Below are positions 23,475 through 31,979 of a stretch of DNA of 64,000 nt, piece by piece; position 1 is the stretch's first letter; the number at the start of each line of letters is the position of its first letter. The stretch covers positions 1 through 64,000 of the forward strand of contig DASZOV010000138.1 of assembly GCA_035550595.1 (NCBI GenBank). The letters are read 5' to 3'. The position numbers and the translations under genes are program-made. Source of the DNA: CALFMR01 sp035550595 (GTDB taxonomy: Bacteria; Acidobacteriota; Vicinamibacteria; Vicinamibacterales; SCN-69-37). Under the pieces are notes generated by a model. That model did not search any database. It had not been told where the DNA came from and was given only the letters and a program-made list of their open reading frames with translations.

Positions 23475-26400
23475 ATGGCACGCGTCGTCCGCGCTTCGTC
23501 CGTTCTGGTCCTGGCGTTCGCCGTTACGGTCGCGCTCTTCACACGAGCGACGATCCCCGTTTTCGGACAAACCGCCGCCGCGCCCACCGCGCCGGCCGCG
23601 CACAAGCCCACGGCCGACGAGATCGCGCCCTTCGTCGGCAACTGGGCCGTCACGATCGCCATCATGGCCAATCAGGCCACGTTCGGCGTCGACGTGAAGA
23701 ACGACGGCGGCGCGCCGTCGGCGGTGGTCCACGCGCAGGGACAGCCGACCGTGAACGTGACCGACGTCACGGTCGCCGGCAAGAGTTTGGTGCTGAAGTA
23801 CGTGACCCAGGCGATGAACACGATGATGTCGACCGTGTTGACGCTCACGCCCGACGCGGCGACCACGCGCGCCAGCATGGCGGTGATGGACGGGCAATAC
23901 GAGATGACGGGATCGGCCCGCAAGCTGAAGCCCGGCGAGCAGGTGACGTTCACTGGTCTGGGCGGCGGCGGGCAGGCCTCGTCGACGAGCGAGCTCACCG
24001 ACTTCACGCCGAAGACGCCGTACACCGCGCGAACGCCGGCCGAGGAAGCGGCCGGCTTCCGGCTGCCGACTGGTTATCGTCTCGAGCTCGTCGCGTCCGA
24101 TCCCGACATCATCAGCCCGACGATCATCGAGTTCGACGGCAACGGCCGCATGTACGTCGGCGAGATGATCGGCTACATGATGGACGCCGAGGCGACGCAC
24201 GAGCACGAGCCCGTGAGCCGCATCAGCCGGTGGGAGAGCACCAAGGGCGACGGCGTCTACGACAAACACACCATCTTCGCGGACCATCTCGTCGCGCCGC
24301 GCATGATCTTGCCGCTCACCGACGGCGTCATCCTGACGAGCGAGACCGACTCGGACGACATCATCAAGCTCACTGACACGAACGGCGACGGCGTGGCCGA
24401 CAAGCGCGAGGTCGTCTTCACCGGCATCGGGCAAAGCGGTGACGCGAACATCGAGCACCAGAAGGCGGGACTCGTCTGGGGGCTCGACAACTGGATCTAC
24501 ACGACCTACAACGCGTTCCGGATCCGCTGGACGCCGACCGGCTTCCTGCGCGAGCGCACCGGGCCGAACGGCGGCCAGTGGGGCCTCGCCATGGACAACG
24601 ACGGCAAGCCGTGGTTCGTCGACGCGGGCGGCGAACGCGGGCCGATGAATTTCCAGTACCCGATTCAGTACGGCGCGTTCACGCCGTGTCCGCCCGCACC
24701 GGCAGGCGCGGCGCCGGATCCGAATTGTCCGGCCGGCATGGAGAACGGCTTCGAGAAGGACTTCGCCGTCGTCTGGCCGAGTCCGGGCATCGGCGACATG
24801 CAGGGCGGCATCGGCCGCATCCGCATGCCGGCCGCCAACCTCAATCACTTCACGGCAGCGACGGGACCCGCGATCGTGCGCGGCGACGCGCTGCCGGCGG
24901 ATCTCAAGGGTGATTTGCTCTTCACCGAGCCGGTCGGCCGGCTGGTGCGCCGCGCGAAGATCGTGAACATCGAAGGGCTGACCGAGCTGCAGAACGCGTA
25001 TCCGCAATCGGAGTTCATCACGAGCGAGGATCAGCTCTTCCGTCCCGTCAACATCAGCAACGCGCCCGACGGGACCGTGTACATCGCCGACATGTACCAC
25101 GGCATCATCCAGGAGCGGGAATGGTCCGGACCCGGATCGTACCTGCGCGCCAAGATCGAGCAGTATCAGCTCGACAAGGTCGTCTCGCACGGACGGATCT
25201 GGCGGCTACGCTATGACGGCCGCGCGGCCGTGCCCAAGACCGACACGAACATGGGCCAGCCGGCCATTCCGCCGGTCGAGCCGCACTTCGCGCCGCCGCA
25301 CATGTACGGCGAGACGCCGGCGCAACTCGTCGCGCACCTCACGAGTCCGAACGGCTGGTGGCGCGACATGGCGCAGCGGCTGCTCGTGCTCGCGCAAGAC
25401 AAGTCGGTCGTGCCCGCGCTCGAGCAGATCGCACGTGCGTCTTCACAGGCTACGGCGGCTTCGGCCACGCAGGCTTCGTCTGCGGGCGCGGCGGAGGCGC
25501 AGGCTGGGAACGTCGATGACACGGCGCTCGTGTCGCGCTTCCACGCGATGTGGACGCTCGAAGGCCTGAACGCGCTCGATCCGTCGCTCGTGCGCGCGCT
25601 GATGAAGGATCCGAATCCGCGGATGCGCGTGCAGGCGATTCGCGCGAGCGAGTCGCTCTACAAGGCCGGCGACCGTTCGTTCGCCGACGACTATCGCGCG
25701 ATGACCAAGGATGCTGACCCGAACGTCGTCATCCAGGCGATGCTCACGGCGAACGTCTTGCAGTTGCCGGATGCGCGCGCGGTCATCACCGCGGCGAAGA
25801 CGGCGAATCAGGCCAAGGGCGTCATCCTCATCGCGGATCATCTGCTGGCGCCTGCCGCCGCGGGGCCACGGCCGCGGCCCGGTACCTTGACGCCGGACGA
25901 AGAGAGGCGCCTCGACGCCGGCGAAGACGTGTTCAACTCGGTGTGCGCCGCATGCCATGGACCCGACGGCATGGGCCGTGCCCTCGCGGGAGGCGCGCCC
26001 GGCGAGATGATGGCGCCGCCGCTCGCCGGATCGCCGCGCGTGCAGGGACATCGTGACTACGTCATCAAAGTGCTGCTCGGCGGGCTGACCGGCCCGCTCG
26101 GCGGGCGGACGTACGCCGACGTGATGGCGCCCCTCGGCAGCACGTCGAGCGACGACTGGGTGGCTGGCGTCGCGTCCTTCGTGCGCAGCAGCTTCGGCAA
26201 CACCGGCGACCTCGTCACGCCGGCCGACGTCGCGCGCGTGCGCGCGTCGATGAAGAGCCGGACGACGCCGTGGACGGAAGGCGAGCTCGAGTCGTCGCTC
26301 CCGCGCCTGATCGATCCGCACGGCTGGACGATCACCGCCAGCCACGCAACTGACAGCGCGGCGGGTGCGGCCAGCTTGCGCGGCTGGAGTTCAGGCGCGC

Positions 26401-26735
26401 CGCAGACGGCGGGGATGTGGCTGACCGTCGAGTTGCCGCAACCGGTGTCAGTCACCGAACTGCAGTTCGATTCGGCGCAGGTGCTCGTCCAGGGGCGCGG
26501 CGGTAACGCCGGGGCGACGCCCGCGGTCGGCTATCCGCGCGGGTACTCGGTGCAGGTGTCGACCGACGGCCGCTCGTGGAGCCAACCCGTCGCGACCGGG
26601 CAGGGGAGTGGACGGCACACGACGATCACTTTCGCGCCCACGCGCGCGAAGTTCGTGCGCATCACGCAAACCGCGACCGTCGCCGGCGCGCCGGAGTGGT
26701 CGGTCAGCAACCTGCGGATTTACCAGATGCCCTGA
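23475..26735 (+). CDS. PVC-type haem-binding CxxCH protein with beta-propeller, HEAT and discoidin domains
   Basis: The 1,086-residue exported protein has a Sec signal peptide (ending near V-F-G-Q) and an N-terminal domain of about 150 residues. A putative membrane-bound-dehydrogenase beta-propeller follows (G-Y-R-L-E-L-V-A-S-D-P; F-D-G-N-G-R-M-Y-V-G-E-M; D-G-T-V-Y-I-A-D-M-Y-H-G-I-I-Q). After it are a HEAT-like region, a cytochrome c domain with haem site CAACH at about residue 824, and a C-terminal F5/8-type discoidin-like domain. Such proteins are thought to oxidise sugars or alcohols in the periplasm, passing electrons to haem. AGGGAG 6 nt upstream of the ATG at 23475 supports this start over an ATG 24 bp earlier. 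Confidence 0.86.
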   Translation: MARVVRASSVLVLAFAVTVALFTRATIPVFGQTAAAPTAPAAHKPTADEIAPFVGNWAVTIAIMANQATFGVDVKNDGGAPSAVVHAQGQPTVNVTDVTVAGKSLVLKYVTQAMNTMMSTVLTLTPDAATTRASMAVMDGQYEMTGSARKLKPGEQVTFTGLGGGGQASSTSELTDFTPKTPYTARTPAEEAAGFRLPTGYRLELVASDPDIISPTIIEFDGNGRMYVGEMIGYMMDAEATHEHEPVSRISRWESTKGDGVYDKHTIFADHLVAPRMILPLTDGVILTSETDSDDIIKLTDTNGDGVADKREVVFTGIGQSGDANIEHQKAGLVWGLDNWIYTTYNAFRIRWTPTGFLRERTGPNGGQWGLAMDNDGKPWFVDAGGERGPMNFQYPIQYGAFTPCPPAPAGAAPDPNCPAGMENGFEKDFAVVWPSPGIGDMQGGIGRIRMPAANLNHFTAATGPAIVRGDALPADLKGDLLFTEPVGRLVRRAKIVNIEGLTELQNAYPQSEFITSEDQLFRPVNISNAPDGTVYIADMYHGIIQEREWSGPGSYLRAKIEQYQLDKVVSHGRIWRLRYDGRAAVPKTDTNMGQPAIPPVEPHFAPPHMYGETPAQLVAHLTSPNGWWRDMAQRLLVLAQDKSVVPALEQIARASSQATAASATQASSAGAAEAQAGNVDDTALVSRFHAMWTLEGLNALDPSLVRALMKDPNPRMRVQAIRASESLYKAGDRSFADDYRAMTKDADPNVVIQAMLTANVLQLPDARAVITAAKTANQAKGVILIADHLLAPAAAGPRPRPGTLTPDEERRLDAGEDVFNSVCAACHGPDGMGRALAGGAPGEMMAPPLAGSPRVQGHRDYVIKVLLGGLTGPLGGRTYADVMAPLGSTSSDDWVAGVASFVRSSFGNTGDLVTPADVARVRASMKSRTTPWTEGELESSLPRLIDPHGWTITASHATDSAAGAASLRGWSSGAPQTAGMWLTVELPQPVSVTELQFDSAQVLVQGRGGNAGATPAVGYPRGYSVQVSTDGRSWSQPVATGQGSGRHTTITFAPTRAKFVRITQTATVAGAPEWSVSNLRIYQMP

Positions 26736-27000
26736 GGGTCTCACGCGAAGACGCGAAGACGCGAAGCAGGCGTTGGGGCAACGCGGCCGAAAAAAGTTGA
26801 CACCGCGAGCCCCCGAGCGTAGCGAGGGCGGCGAAGCGATCAAAAGAAGTCCGCGAAGCCCGCGACAGAGGAGCGGCGCTGAGCGGGCGAGCGGGGGTGG
26901 GGCCCCGCGAGCGAGTAAAGAGAAGATGGCCCCGCGCCACTGCAAAGAAGATGGCTCGCGCGAAGCCGCGAAGGGCAAAGGCAAAAGACGGGATGGACTA
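26736..27000 (+). repeat. CGCGAAG-type repeat cluster C and GC-rich spacer
   Basis: GGGTCTCACGCGAAGACGCG begins right after the PVC-type gene stop, and a degenerate CGCGAAG unit (26963-26980) lies before the ompA-like start. Between them is GC-rich sequence with a twice-repeated AGAAGATGGC-type segment (26921 and 26948). An ORF reading through is repeat-encoded. Confidence 0.7.
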
Positions 27001-28209
27001 ATGTCGATGAAAACGCTGGTCGGGGTGGGGTTGGGCGTCGCGATGGCGGCGGGATGGATGGCGCCGCGCGCGTTCGCCGCGCCGGTGACGGGATGCGCGC
27101 CGGCGGGGCACCTGTCGGCCTACGATGCCGGTGAGCGGACGACGCGCGCCTACGACAAGGCGGAGTTCCAGGTCGGGACGGAGGACGACAACAAGTCGGT
27201 GGTGGTGGCCGGGGCGACGTGCACGCAGAACTACATGATCAAGGATGGCGTCGATCCGCTCAGCGACCTCGAGATCCAGTCGAACTACCGCGATCAGTTG
27301 TCGAAGCTTGGAGCACAAGTCGTCTACAAGGACGACAGCGACACGATCGCCAAGCTCGTCAAGGACGGCCACGAGACGTGGATCAAGGTCCACAGCGAGG
27401 GCACCGAGATCAACGTCACGGTCGTCGACAAGCGACCCCTGGTCGACACGCTGACCGCGCCGTCGGGTTTCGACTATCGCTTGATCGGCCACATGCCCGG
27501 CTACACGGCCGACACGCCGACGAAGCGCAATTTCGACAAGGCCGACTTCACCGTCCAGAAGGGCGACGACACGAACGATGTCAGCGTCGAGGGCGCGCTG
27601 TACGACGTCAACTACATGGTCGATGGCGACACACCGGAAAGCGACCTGGCGATCCAGCAGAACTATCGCGACGCACTCGCGAAGCTCGGCGCGCAAATCC
27701 TGTACACCGACGACAGCACCACGACCGCGCGGCTCGAGCGCGACGGCCGGACCATCTGGCTCAAGATCGCCAGCCAGCAGACCGAAGTCGAGGTGACCGC
27801 GATCGACGAGAAGCCGTTCGCGGCCTCGATCCAGCCGCCGACGGCCGACGCGATGAAGGCCGCACTGGACAAGGACGGGCACGTCGCGCTCTACGTCAAC
27901 TTCGACTTCAACAAGGCCACGCTGCGACCGGATGCCAAGCCGGTCATCGATCAGGTGGCGGCCCTGTTGAAGAACGATGCGGCGCTGAAGCTGGAAGTGG
28001 ATGGCTACACCGACAACGTCGGCGCCGACGACTACAACGTCAAGCTGAGCCGGGCCCGCGCCGCCGCCGTGGTCGCGGCGTTGAAGACGGAGGGCGCCGA
28101 CGTCTCGCGGCTGTCGTCGAACGGCTTCGGTCCCGCGAATCCCATCGCCGACCAGTCCACGGCCGAAGGCCGTGCGAAGAATCGGCGCGTGGAGCTGGTG
28201 AAGAAATAG
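27001..28209 (+). CDS. OmpA-family protein with duplicated N-terminal module
   Basis: The 402-residue envelope protein has a signal peptide (ending A-F-A-A) and two copies of a module of about 110 residues. Copy 1 runs from Y-D-A-G-E-R to D-K-R-P-L and copy 2 from Y-T-A-D-T-P to D-E-K-P-F. Both contain S/E-D-L-x-I-Q-x-N-Y-R-D-x-L-x-K-L-G-A-Q and later T/R-x-W-x-K. The C-terminal domain is OmpA-like (N-F-D-F-N-K-A-T-L-R-P-D; G-Y-T-D-N-V-G; L-S-R-A-R-A; R-R-V-E-L), which binds peptidoglycan diaminopimelate. The start may be 27001 or the second ATG at 27007. The long upstream frame is repeat-derived. Confidence 0.85.
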   Translation: MSMKTLVGVGLGVAMAAGWMAPRAFAAPVTGCAPAGHLSAYDAGERTTRAYDKAEFQVGTEDDNKSVVVAGATCTQNYMIKDGVDPLSDLEIQSNYRDQLSKLGAQVVYKDDSDTIAKLVKDGHETWIKVHSEGTEINVTVVDKRPLVDTLTAPSGFDYRLIGHMPGYTADTPTKRNFDKADFTVQKGDDTNDVSVEGALYDVNYMVDGDTPESDLAIQQNYRDALAKLGAQILYTDDSTTTARLERDGRTIWLKIASQQTEVEVTAIDEKPFAASIQPPTADAMKAALDKDGHVALYVNFDFNKATLRPDAKPVIDQVAALLKNDAALKLEVDGYTDNVGADDYNVKLSRARAAAVVAALKTEGADVSRLSSNGFGPANPIADQSTAEGRAKNRRVELVKK

Positions 28210-28211
28210 GG

Positions 28212-28410
28212 CGGTCTCGCGCGAAGACGCGAAGGCCGCGAAGGGGACGGATGGGGTCTCACGCGAAGGCGCGAAGATCGCGAAGGAAGCAGGCTTTTGT
28301 AGGGGCGGACCCCTGTGTCCGCCCGGACTAGGCAACGGTCTCACGCGAGGACGCGAAGATCGCGAAGGGGACGGATAGGGTCTCACGCGAAGACGCGAAG
28401 ATCGCGAAGC
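28212..28410 (+). repeat. CGCGAAG-type repeat cluster D with REP-like hairpin
   Basis: Four units of GGTCTCRCGCGAAG-GCGAAGRYCGCGAAG occur at about 28213-28241, 28256-28286, 28337-28361 and 28379-28409. In their midst, at 28298-28326, TGTAGGGGCGGAC-CCCTGT-GTCCGCCC forms an 8-bp perfect stem with a GTAG foot, the form of classical REP elements. Orientation is opposite to cluster E beyond the GxxExxY gene. Confidence 0.8.
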
Positions 28411-28514
28411 GGAAAGACGAGCTATCGCCAACTCGGCACTCAATTCGCATGCGTGGCAATCGTACGCAGATGGGCGTTGCCTCGTTGCGGGCGCATCTGC
28501 GCGGAGGAGTGCCA

Positions 28515-28808
28515 ATGGATGCCGAAGAGCTGTCTGCCGTTGTGGTCGACACGGCATTCCGCCTGCACCGGGATCTCGGGCCGGGCTTGCTGGAGTCGGT
28601 TTACGAAACGGTGCTCGCACGGCAGTTGGCGCGCCAGGGACTGTCAATCGAACGCCAGAAGGCTGTGGCTTTCGATTACGACGGATTGCATTTCGACGAC
28701 GGCCTGCGCGTGGACATGCTCGTCGAGAAGCAATTGATCGTCGAGCTGAAGTCCACGACGCAAGTCGCGCCCGTCCATGCCAAACGCGATCTTCGCGCCT
28801 TCGCGTGA
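28515..28808 (+). CDS. GxxExxY-family protein, C-terminally truncated inside a repeat
   Basis: This 97-residue member of the GxxExxY family is probably PD-(D/E)XK-nuclease-like and of unknown function. The naming motif is G24-x-x-E27-x-x-Y30 in LGPGLLESVYE. The putative metal site is D67 with E77-L-K79 in IVELKS. Relatives are about 120-135 residues and continue after V-H-A-K with a hydrophobic segment. Here the last seven codons plus stop (28785-28808) are exactly one CTTCGCG-type repeat unit. GGAGGAG before the ATG at 28515 is a good ribosome-binding site. A CGCAGATG/CATCTGCG inverted repeat lies upstream at 28465-28501. Confidence 0.8.
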   Translation: MDAEELSAVVVDTAFRLHRDLGPGLLESVYETVLARQLARQGLSIERQKAVAFDYDGLHFDDGLRVDMLVEKQLIVELKSTTQVAPVHAKRDLRAFA

Positions 28809-28891
28809 GGCCTCTCCGTTCCCTGCGCGATCTTCGCGTCTTCGCGTGAGGCCTTGTCCGTTCCTTCGCGTCTTCGCGTCTTCGCGTGAGG
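28785..28891 (-). repeat. CTTCGCG-type repeat cluster E
   Basis: Three consecutive units (28785-28808, 28826-28849, 28864-28890) run from inside the GxxExxY ORF to the ADOP stop codon. The unit at 28826-28849 is a perfect 24-bp reverse complement of 28383-28406 in cluster D, and the unit at 28785-28808 differs by one base. Confidence 0.82.
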
Positions 28892-31570
28892 CTATTCCCG
28901 TCGCAGCGCGATCACCGGGTCGACGCGTGCCGCGCGGAGGGCTGGGGCGAGCGCGGCCAGGAGACCGGCGGTGACGAGAACGCAGGTGCTTGCGGCGTAG
29001 ATGCGGACATCGGTCGGCGCCGTCTCGAAGAGGAAGGCGCGGACCAGGCGGGACAACGCCCACGCCGCTGGTAAACCGACGACAAGTCCACCGACGAGAT
29101 AGATCGTCGCGCGCCCGACGACGTGCCGCAGCACGCGTCCCGGCTGCGCGCCGAGGGCGAGGCGGATGCCGATTTCGGTCGTTCGCTGCGCGACGTGTGC
29201 GGCCATGACGCCGTAGAGGCCGACGCTCGCGATCACGAGGCCCAGCACGCCGAAGACGCCGAGCACGAGCATGTTGAACTCGCGCGGCGCCGTGTAGACG
29301 TGCAGCTCGTCGGCGAGCGTCCGCATGTCGGGCACGCCGAGATCGGGAAACTCCGCCCAGATGGCCTGCCTGATGGCTGGCGCGATCGGCGCGATGTCGG
29401 CGGTGCGCAGCATCAACGTGGCCGTGTTGGGGTCCAGCGCACGCGCGAAGGGCACGTAGGCCATGGCCTCGGGCGGCACTTCGGGCCCGCGTGGGCGGAC
29501 GTCGCCGACGACGCCCACGATCGTGGCCGGCGCCATGCCGCACGTGCCGCATTGAACGATCTGTCCGATGGCGGCGTCAGCCGATCCGAAATACGCTTGC
29601 GCCGCGCTGGCGTCGAGAATGGTGACCGGTGGTCCATCGGCATCGTCCGGCGTGAACGCGCGGCCGCGCAACACGGGGATCCCGAGGATTGTGAAATAGC
29701 TCGGCGAGACGAACCCGGTCAGAATGGTTCGGTGCGCCGACTGACGCCCGGGAATTGAGAACCCCGTCGACGCGACGCGCGTGGCGCCGCTGAGCGGCGC
29801 GAAACCGCGAAAGAGCGCGGCGCCGTCGACGCCGGGCAGGGCGGCCACCTCGGCGGCAATGCGCTCGAGCCGCCGCGTGCTTTCCGCCTCGCGCCCCCTG
29901 ACGTCGGGAGCCGAGTAGTCGGGCCACGGATGCATATCGACGGTGACGACGTGTCGCACGTCGAGGCCGATGTCGACCGACGTCACACGGTCGAAGCTCG
30001 CGATGAACAGCGCGGCGCCGACCGTCAGCACGACCGCCAGCGCGACTTCGACGACGATGAGTGACGGGCCGAGCCAGCGCGTGGAACCACGCGTGTGCGT
30101 GCGGCCGCTGTCCTTCAGGAGCTCACGGGTCTCCGGCCGCGAGAACTGGATCATGGGCGCCAGGCTGCAGAGAACGCCGGTCGCTATCGTCAGGGCGCCG
30201 GCGGCCGCCAGCACACGCAGGTTCACGGCAATCGACGCGGCGCGCGGCACGCTCGCCGGCATCGCCGCGCGCAGCACGCCGACGCCGCCGAAGGCCGCGA
30301 GCACGCCTAGCGCGGCGCCCGCGGCCGAGAGCAGCAGGCTCTCGACGAGCAGCGGGCGGGCGATGTCCCACCGCGTGGCGCCGAGCGCCGCGCGCACGCC
30401 GAGCTCGTGCTTCCGCGCGCCCGCGCGCACGAGCATCAGATTCGCGACGTTCGCGCACGCGAGCAACAGGACGCACGCCACGGCGCCGGCGAGCACCAGC
30501 ATCCACGATCGGACGCCGGTGACCATTGAGCCTTGCAGCGGCTCGACGAGTGCGGCACGGTCCTGCTGGAAGTGCTGCGGAAACCTGGCGGCGAGCCCCG
30601 CGGTGACTTGATCCAGGCGGGTTTGCGCACGCGCGACCGACACGTCGTCGCGCAGCCGGCCAATCACCGTCAGCGAATACGGCACGCCACTTCCGGGGCT
30701 GTCGCGCGCGCCCGCGGAAACGACGTACGGCGTCCAGACATCCGTGGGATCGACCGCGGCGACGGGATAGTCGAAGCCGGCCGGCATGACGCCGACGATG
30801 GAGAGCGTCCGGTCGGGCGTCCGCAGGCGGTGGCCGATGACCGGCGCGCCGCCGAATCGTCGCTGCCACACGCCGTAGCTGATGACGGCCACGTCGTCAT
30901 GCCCCGCGATCTCATCGTCGGAGGTGAACGTTCGCCCGGCGATCGGCCGGACGCGGAGGACGTCGAAGAAGCTCGTGCTGACACGTTCGCCGCGAAGCAC
31001 GACGGGCGTGAGCGATCCGTCGCGCTCGACGTTCAGATCGGCGCTCACGATCGCCGCGAGTCCGCTGAAGACGTCGTGCGCGTCGCGCCACGCGGCAAAA
31101 ATGCCCGGCGAGTACACCAATCCATGCGGCATCGTGGCGACGGCCATCGTCTCGCTCACGGCGACGAGCTGGTCGCTCCGATCGAAGGGCAGGCCGCGCA
31201 GCGCGACGGCGTCGACGACGGAGAAGATGGCGGTCGAGGCACCGATGCCGAGCGTGAGGACCGCGATGGCGACGGCCGTCGTCGCTGGCGCGTCGTGAAA
31301 CGACCGAACGGCCATCCGCACATCCGAGTGCCAGCGATCCATGTGGAGAAACGAACGGCCCGCGCGCCGGACCGAGCGGGAGATGACGGTGGCGGCGGCG
31401 TAGAGCAGGACGCCGGCGAGTGCGCCCCAGAACCAGAGTCTGGCCCGCACGGGATGTCCGAGTCGCACGCGACGGCCGCGTTCTTCCACCAGGTCGCCCA
31501 CGACCGCGTCCGCGAATGGCGCGTCGACGAGACCGCGAAGCAGAGCAGTGACGAAGCGCACCGGAGGCAT
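28892..31570 (-). CDS. ADOP-type MacB/FtsX-family ABC permease
   Basis: This is the second orphan duplicated permease in the window, 892 residues. The N-terminal prefix differs from the first one (D-A-V-V-G-D-L-V-E-E-R-G-R-R, a permease-prefix type with a membrane helix near residues 48-66). Then follow the MacB-like periplasmic domain, an FtsX core (L-L-A-C-A-N-V-A-N-L-M-L-V-R-A-G-A-R), a second periplasmic domain and a terminal FtsX core (R-T-T-E-I-G-I-R-L-A-L-G-A; R-V-D-P-V-I-A-L-R). It is preceded by its own padR gene with 11 bp between them. Substrate unknown. Confidence 0.9.
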   Translation of the reverse strand: MPPVRFVTALLRGLVDAPFADAVVGDLVEERGRRVRLGHPVRARLWFWGALAGVLLYAAATVISRSVRRAGRSFLHMDRWHSDVRMAVRSFHDAPATTAVAIAVLTLGIGASTAIFSVVDAVALRGLPFDRSDQLVAVSETMAVATMPHGLVYSPGIFAAWRDAHDVFSGLAAIVSADLNVERDGSLTPVVLRGERVSTSFFDVLRVRPIAGRTFTSDDEIAGHDDVAVISYGVWQRRFGGAPVIGHRLRTPDRTLSIVGVMPAGFDYPVAAVDPTDVWTPYVVSAGARDSPGSGVPYSLTVIGRLRDDVSVARAQTRLDQVTAGLAARFPQHFQQDRAALVEPLQGSMVTGVRSWMLVLAGAVACVLLLACANVANLMLVRAGARKHELGVRAALGATRWDIARPLLVESLLLSAAGAALGVLAAFGGVGVLRAAMPASVPRAASIAVNLRVLAAAGALTIATGVLCSLAPMIQFSRPETRELLKDSGRTHTRGSTRWLGPSLIVVEVALAVVLTVGAALFIASFDRVTSVDIGLDVRHVVTVDMHPWPDYSAPDVRGREAESTRRLERIAAEVAALPGVDGAALFRGFAPLSGATRVASTGFSIPGRQSAHRTILTGFVSPSYFTILGIPVLRGRAFTPDDADGPPVTILDASAAQAYFGSADAAIGQIVQCGTCGMAPATIVGVVGDVRPRGPEVPPEAMAYVPFARALDPNTATLMLRTADIAPIAPAIRQAIWAEFPDLGVPDMRTLADELHVYTAPREFNMLVLGVFGVLGLVIASVGLYGVMAAHVAQRTTEIGIRLALGAQPGRVLRHVVGRATIYLVGGLVVGLPAAWALSRLVRAFLFETAPTDVRIYAASTCVLVTAGLLAALAPALRAARVDPVIALRRE

Positions 31571-31581
31571 GGGCCGTCTCG

Positions 31582-31917
31582 TCAGCGTGCCGCCGGCAGG
31601 CCTTCCCAGAGCCGTGTCAGCGCGCGCCGCGAGGCGCGGAGCGCGGTCAGCGCCGGTTTTGTGACGGCGTAGCAGCGGCGCGAACGCCCACCACGTTCGG
31701 CGGTCGGCGCGGCGAGCGAGGAGGAGAGCAGTCCCTTCTTCTCGAGGCGATCGAGCGTCATGTAGACCGCGCCCCGGGCCACGCGCCGCTCGGTCCGCGC
31801 TTCAATGGCCGCGTGAATGGTGACGCCGTACGCTTCGCCCGCGTCCTGCCGCGCGCAGAGCACCGCGAGTAGTACGACCTGCTCGAACTCACCGAGCGCC
31901 AACGGTTCGGACGGCAT
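31582..31917 (-). CDS. PadR-family transcriptional regulator
   Basis: The 111-residue winged-helix regulator has L-G-E-F-E-Q-V-V-L-L-A-V-L, then A-Y-G-V-T-I-H-A-A-I-E, ARGAVYMTLDRLEKKGLL and R-S-R-R-C-Y-A-V-T. These are the acidobacterial PadR features that go with ADOP permeases. It is transcribed together with the permease and probably represses the pair until a ligand binds. Confidence 0.92.
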   Translation of the reverse strand: MPSEPLALGEFEQVVLLAVLCARQDAGEAYGVTIHAAIEARTERRVARGAVYMTLDRLEKKGLLSSSLAAPTAERGGRSRRCYAVTKPALTALRASRRALTRLWEGLPAAR

Positions 31918-31925
31918 GGGGCCGC

Positions 31926-31954
31926 ATGGTAAATCACAATGTTGGACAAATCAA
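31926..31954 (-). promoter_or_regulatory. Promoter of the second padR-ADOP unit
   Basis: On the minus strand TTGATT (31954-31949) and TACCAT (31931-31926) are 17 bp apart, just before the padR ATG at 31917. Transcription would start near the ATG, as at the other padR. The site also argues against starting the divergent gene at the ATG at 31926. Confidence 0.6.
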
Positions 31955-31979
31955 CTCGTTCGCGCTACGCTCCGGCCCG

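Noticed and set aside
26608..27000. N-terminal extension of the OmpA-family protein
   Set aside because: It begins inside the PVC-type gene and is encoded by the CGCGAAG repeat; the signal peptide starts at 27001/27007.
31926..31979. Earlier ATG for the TIGR03435 gene
   Set aside because: It falls within the divergent padR promoter; the ATG at 31980 starts nearer to the signal peptide.
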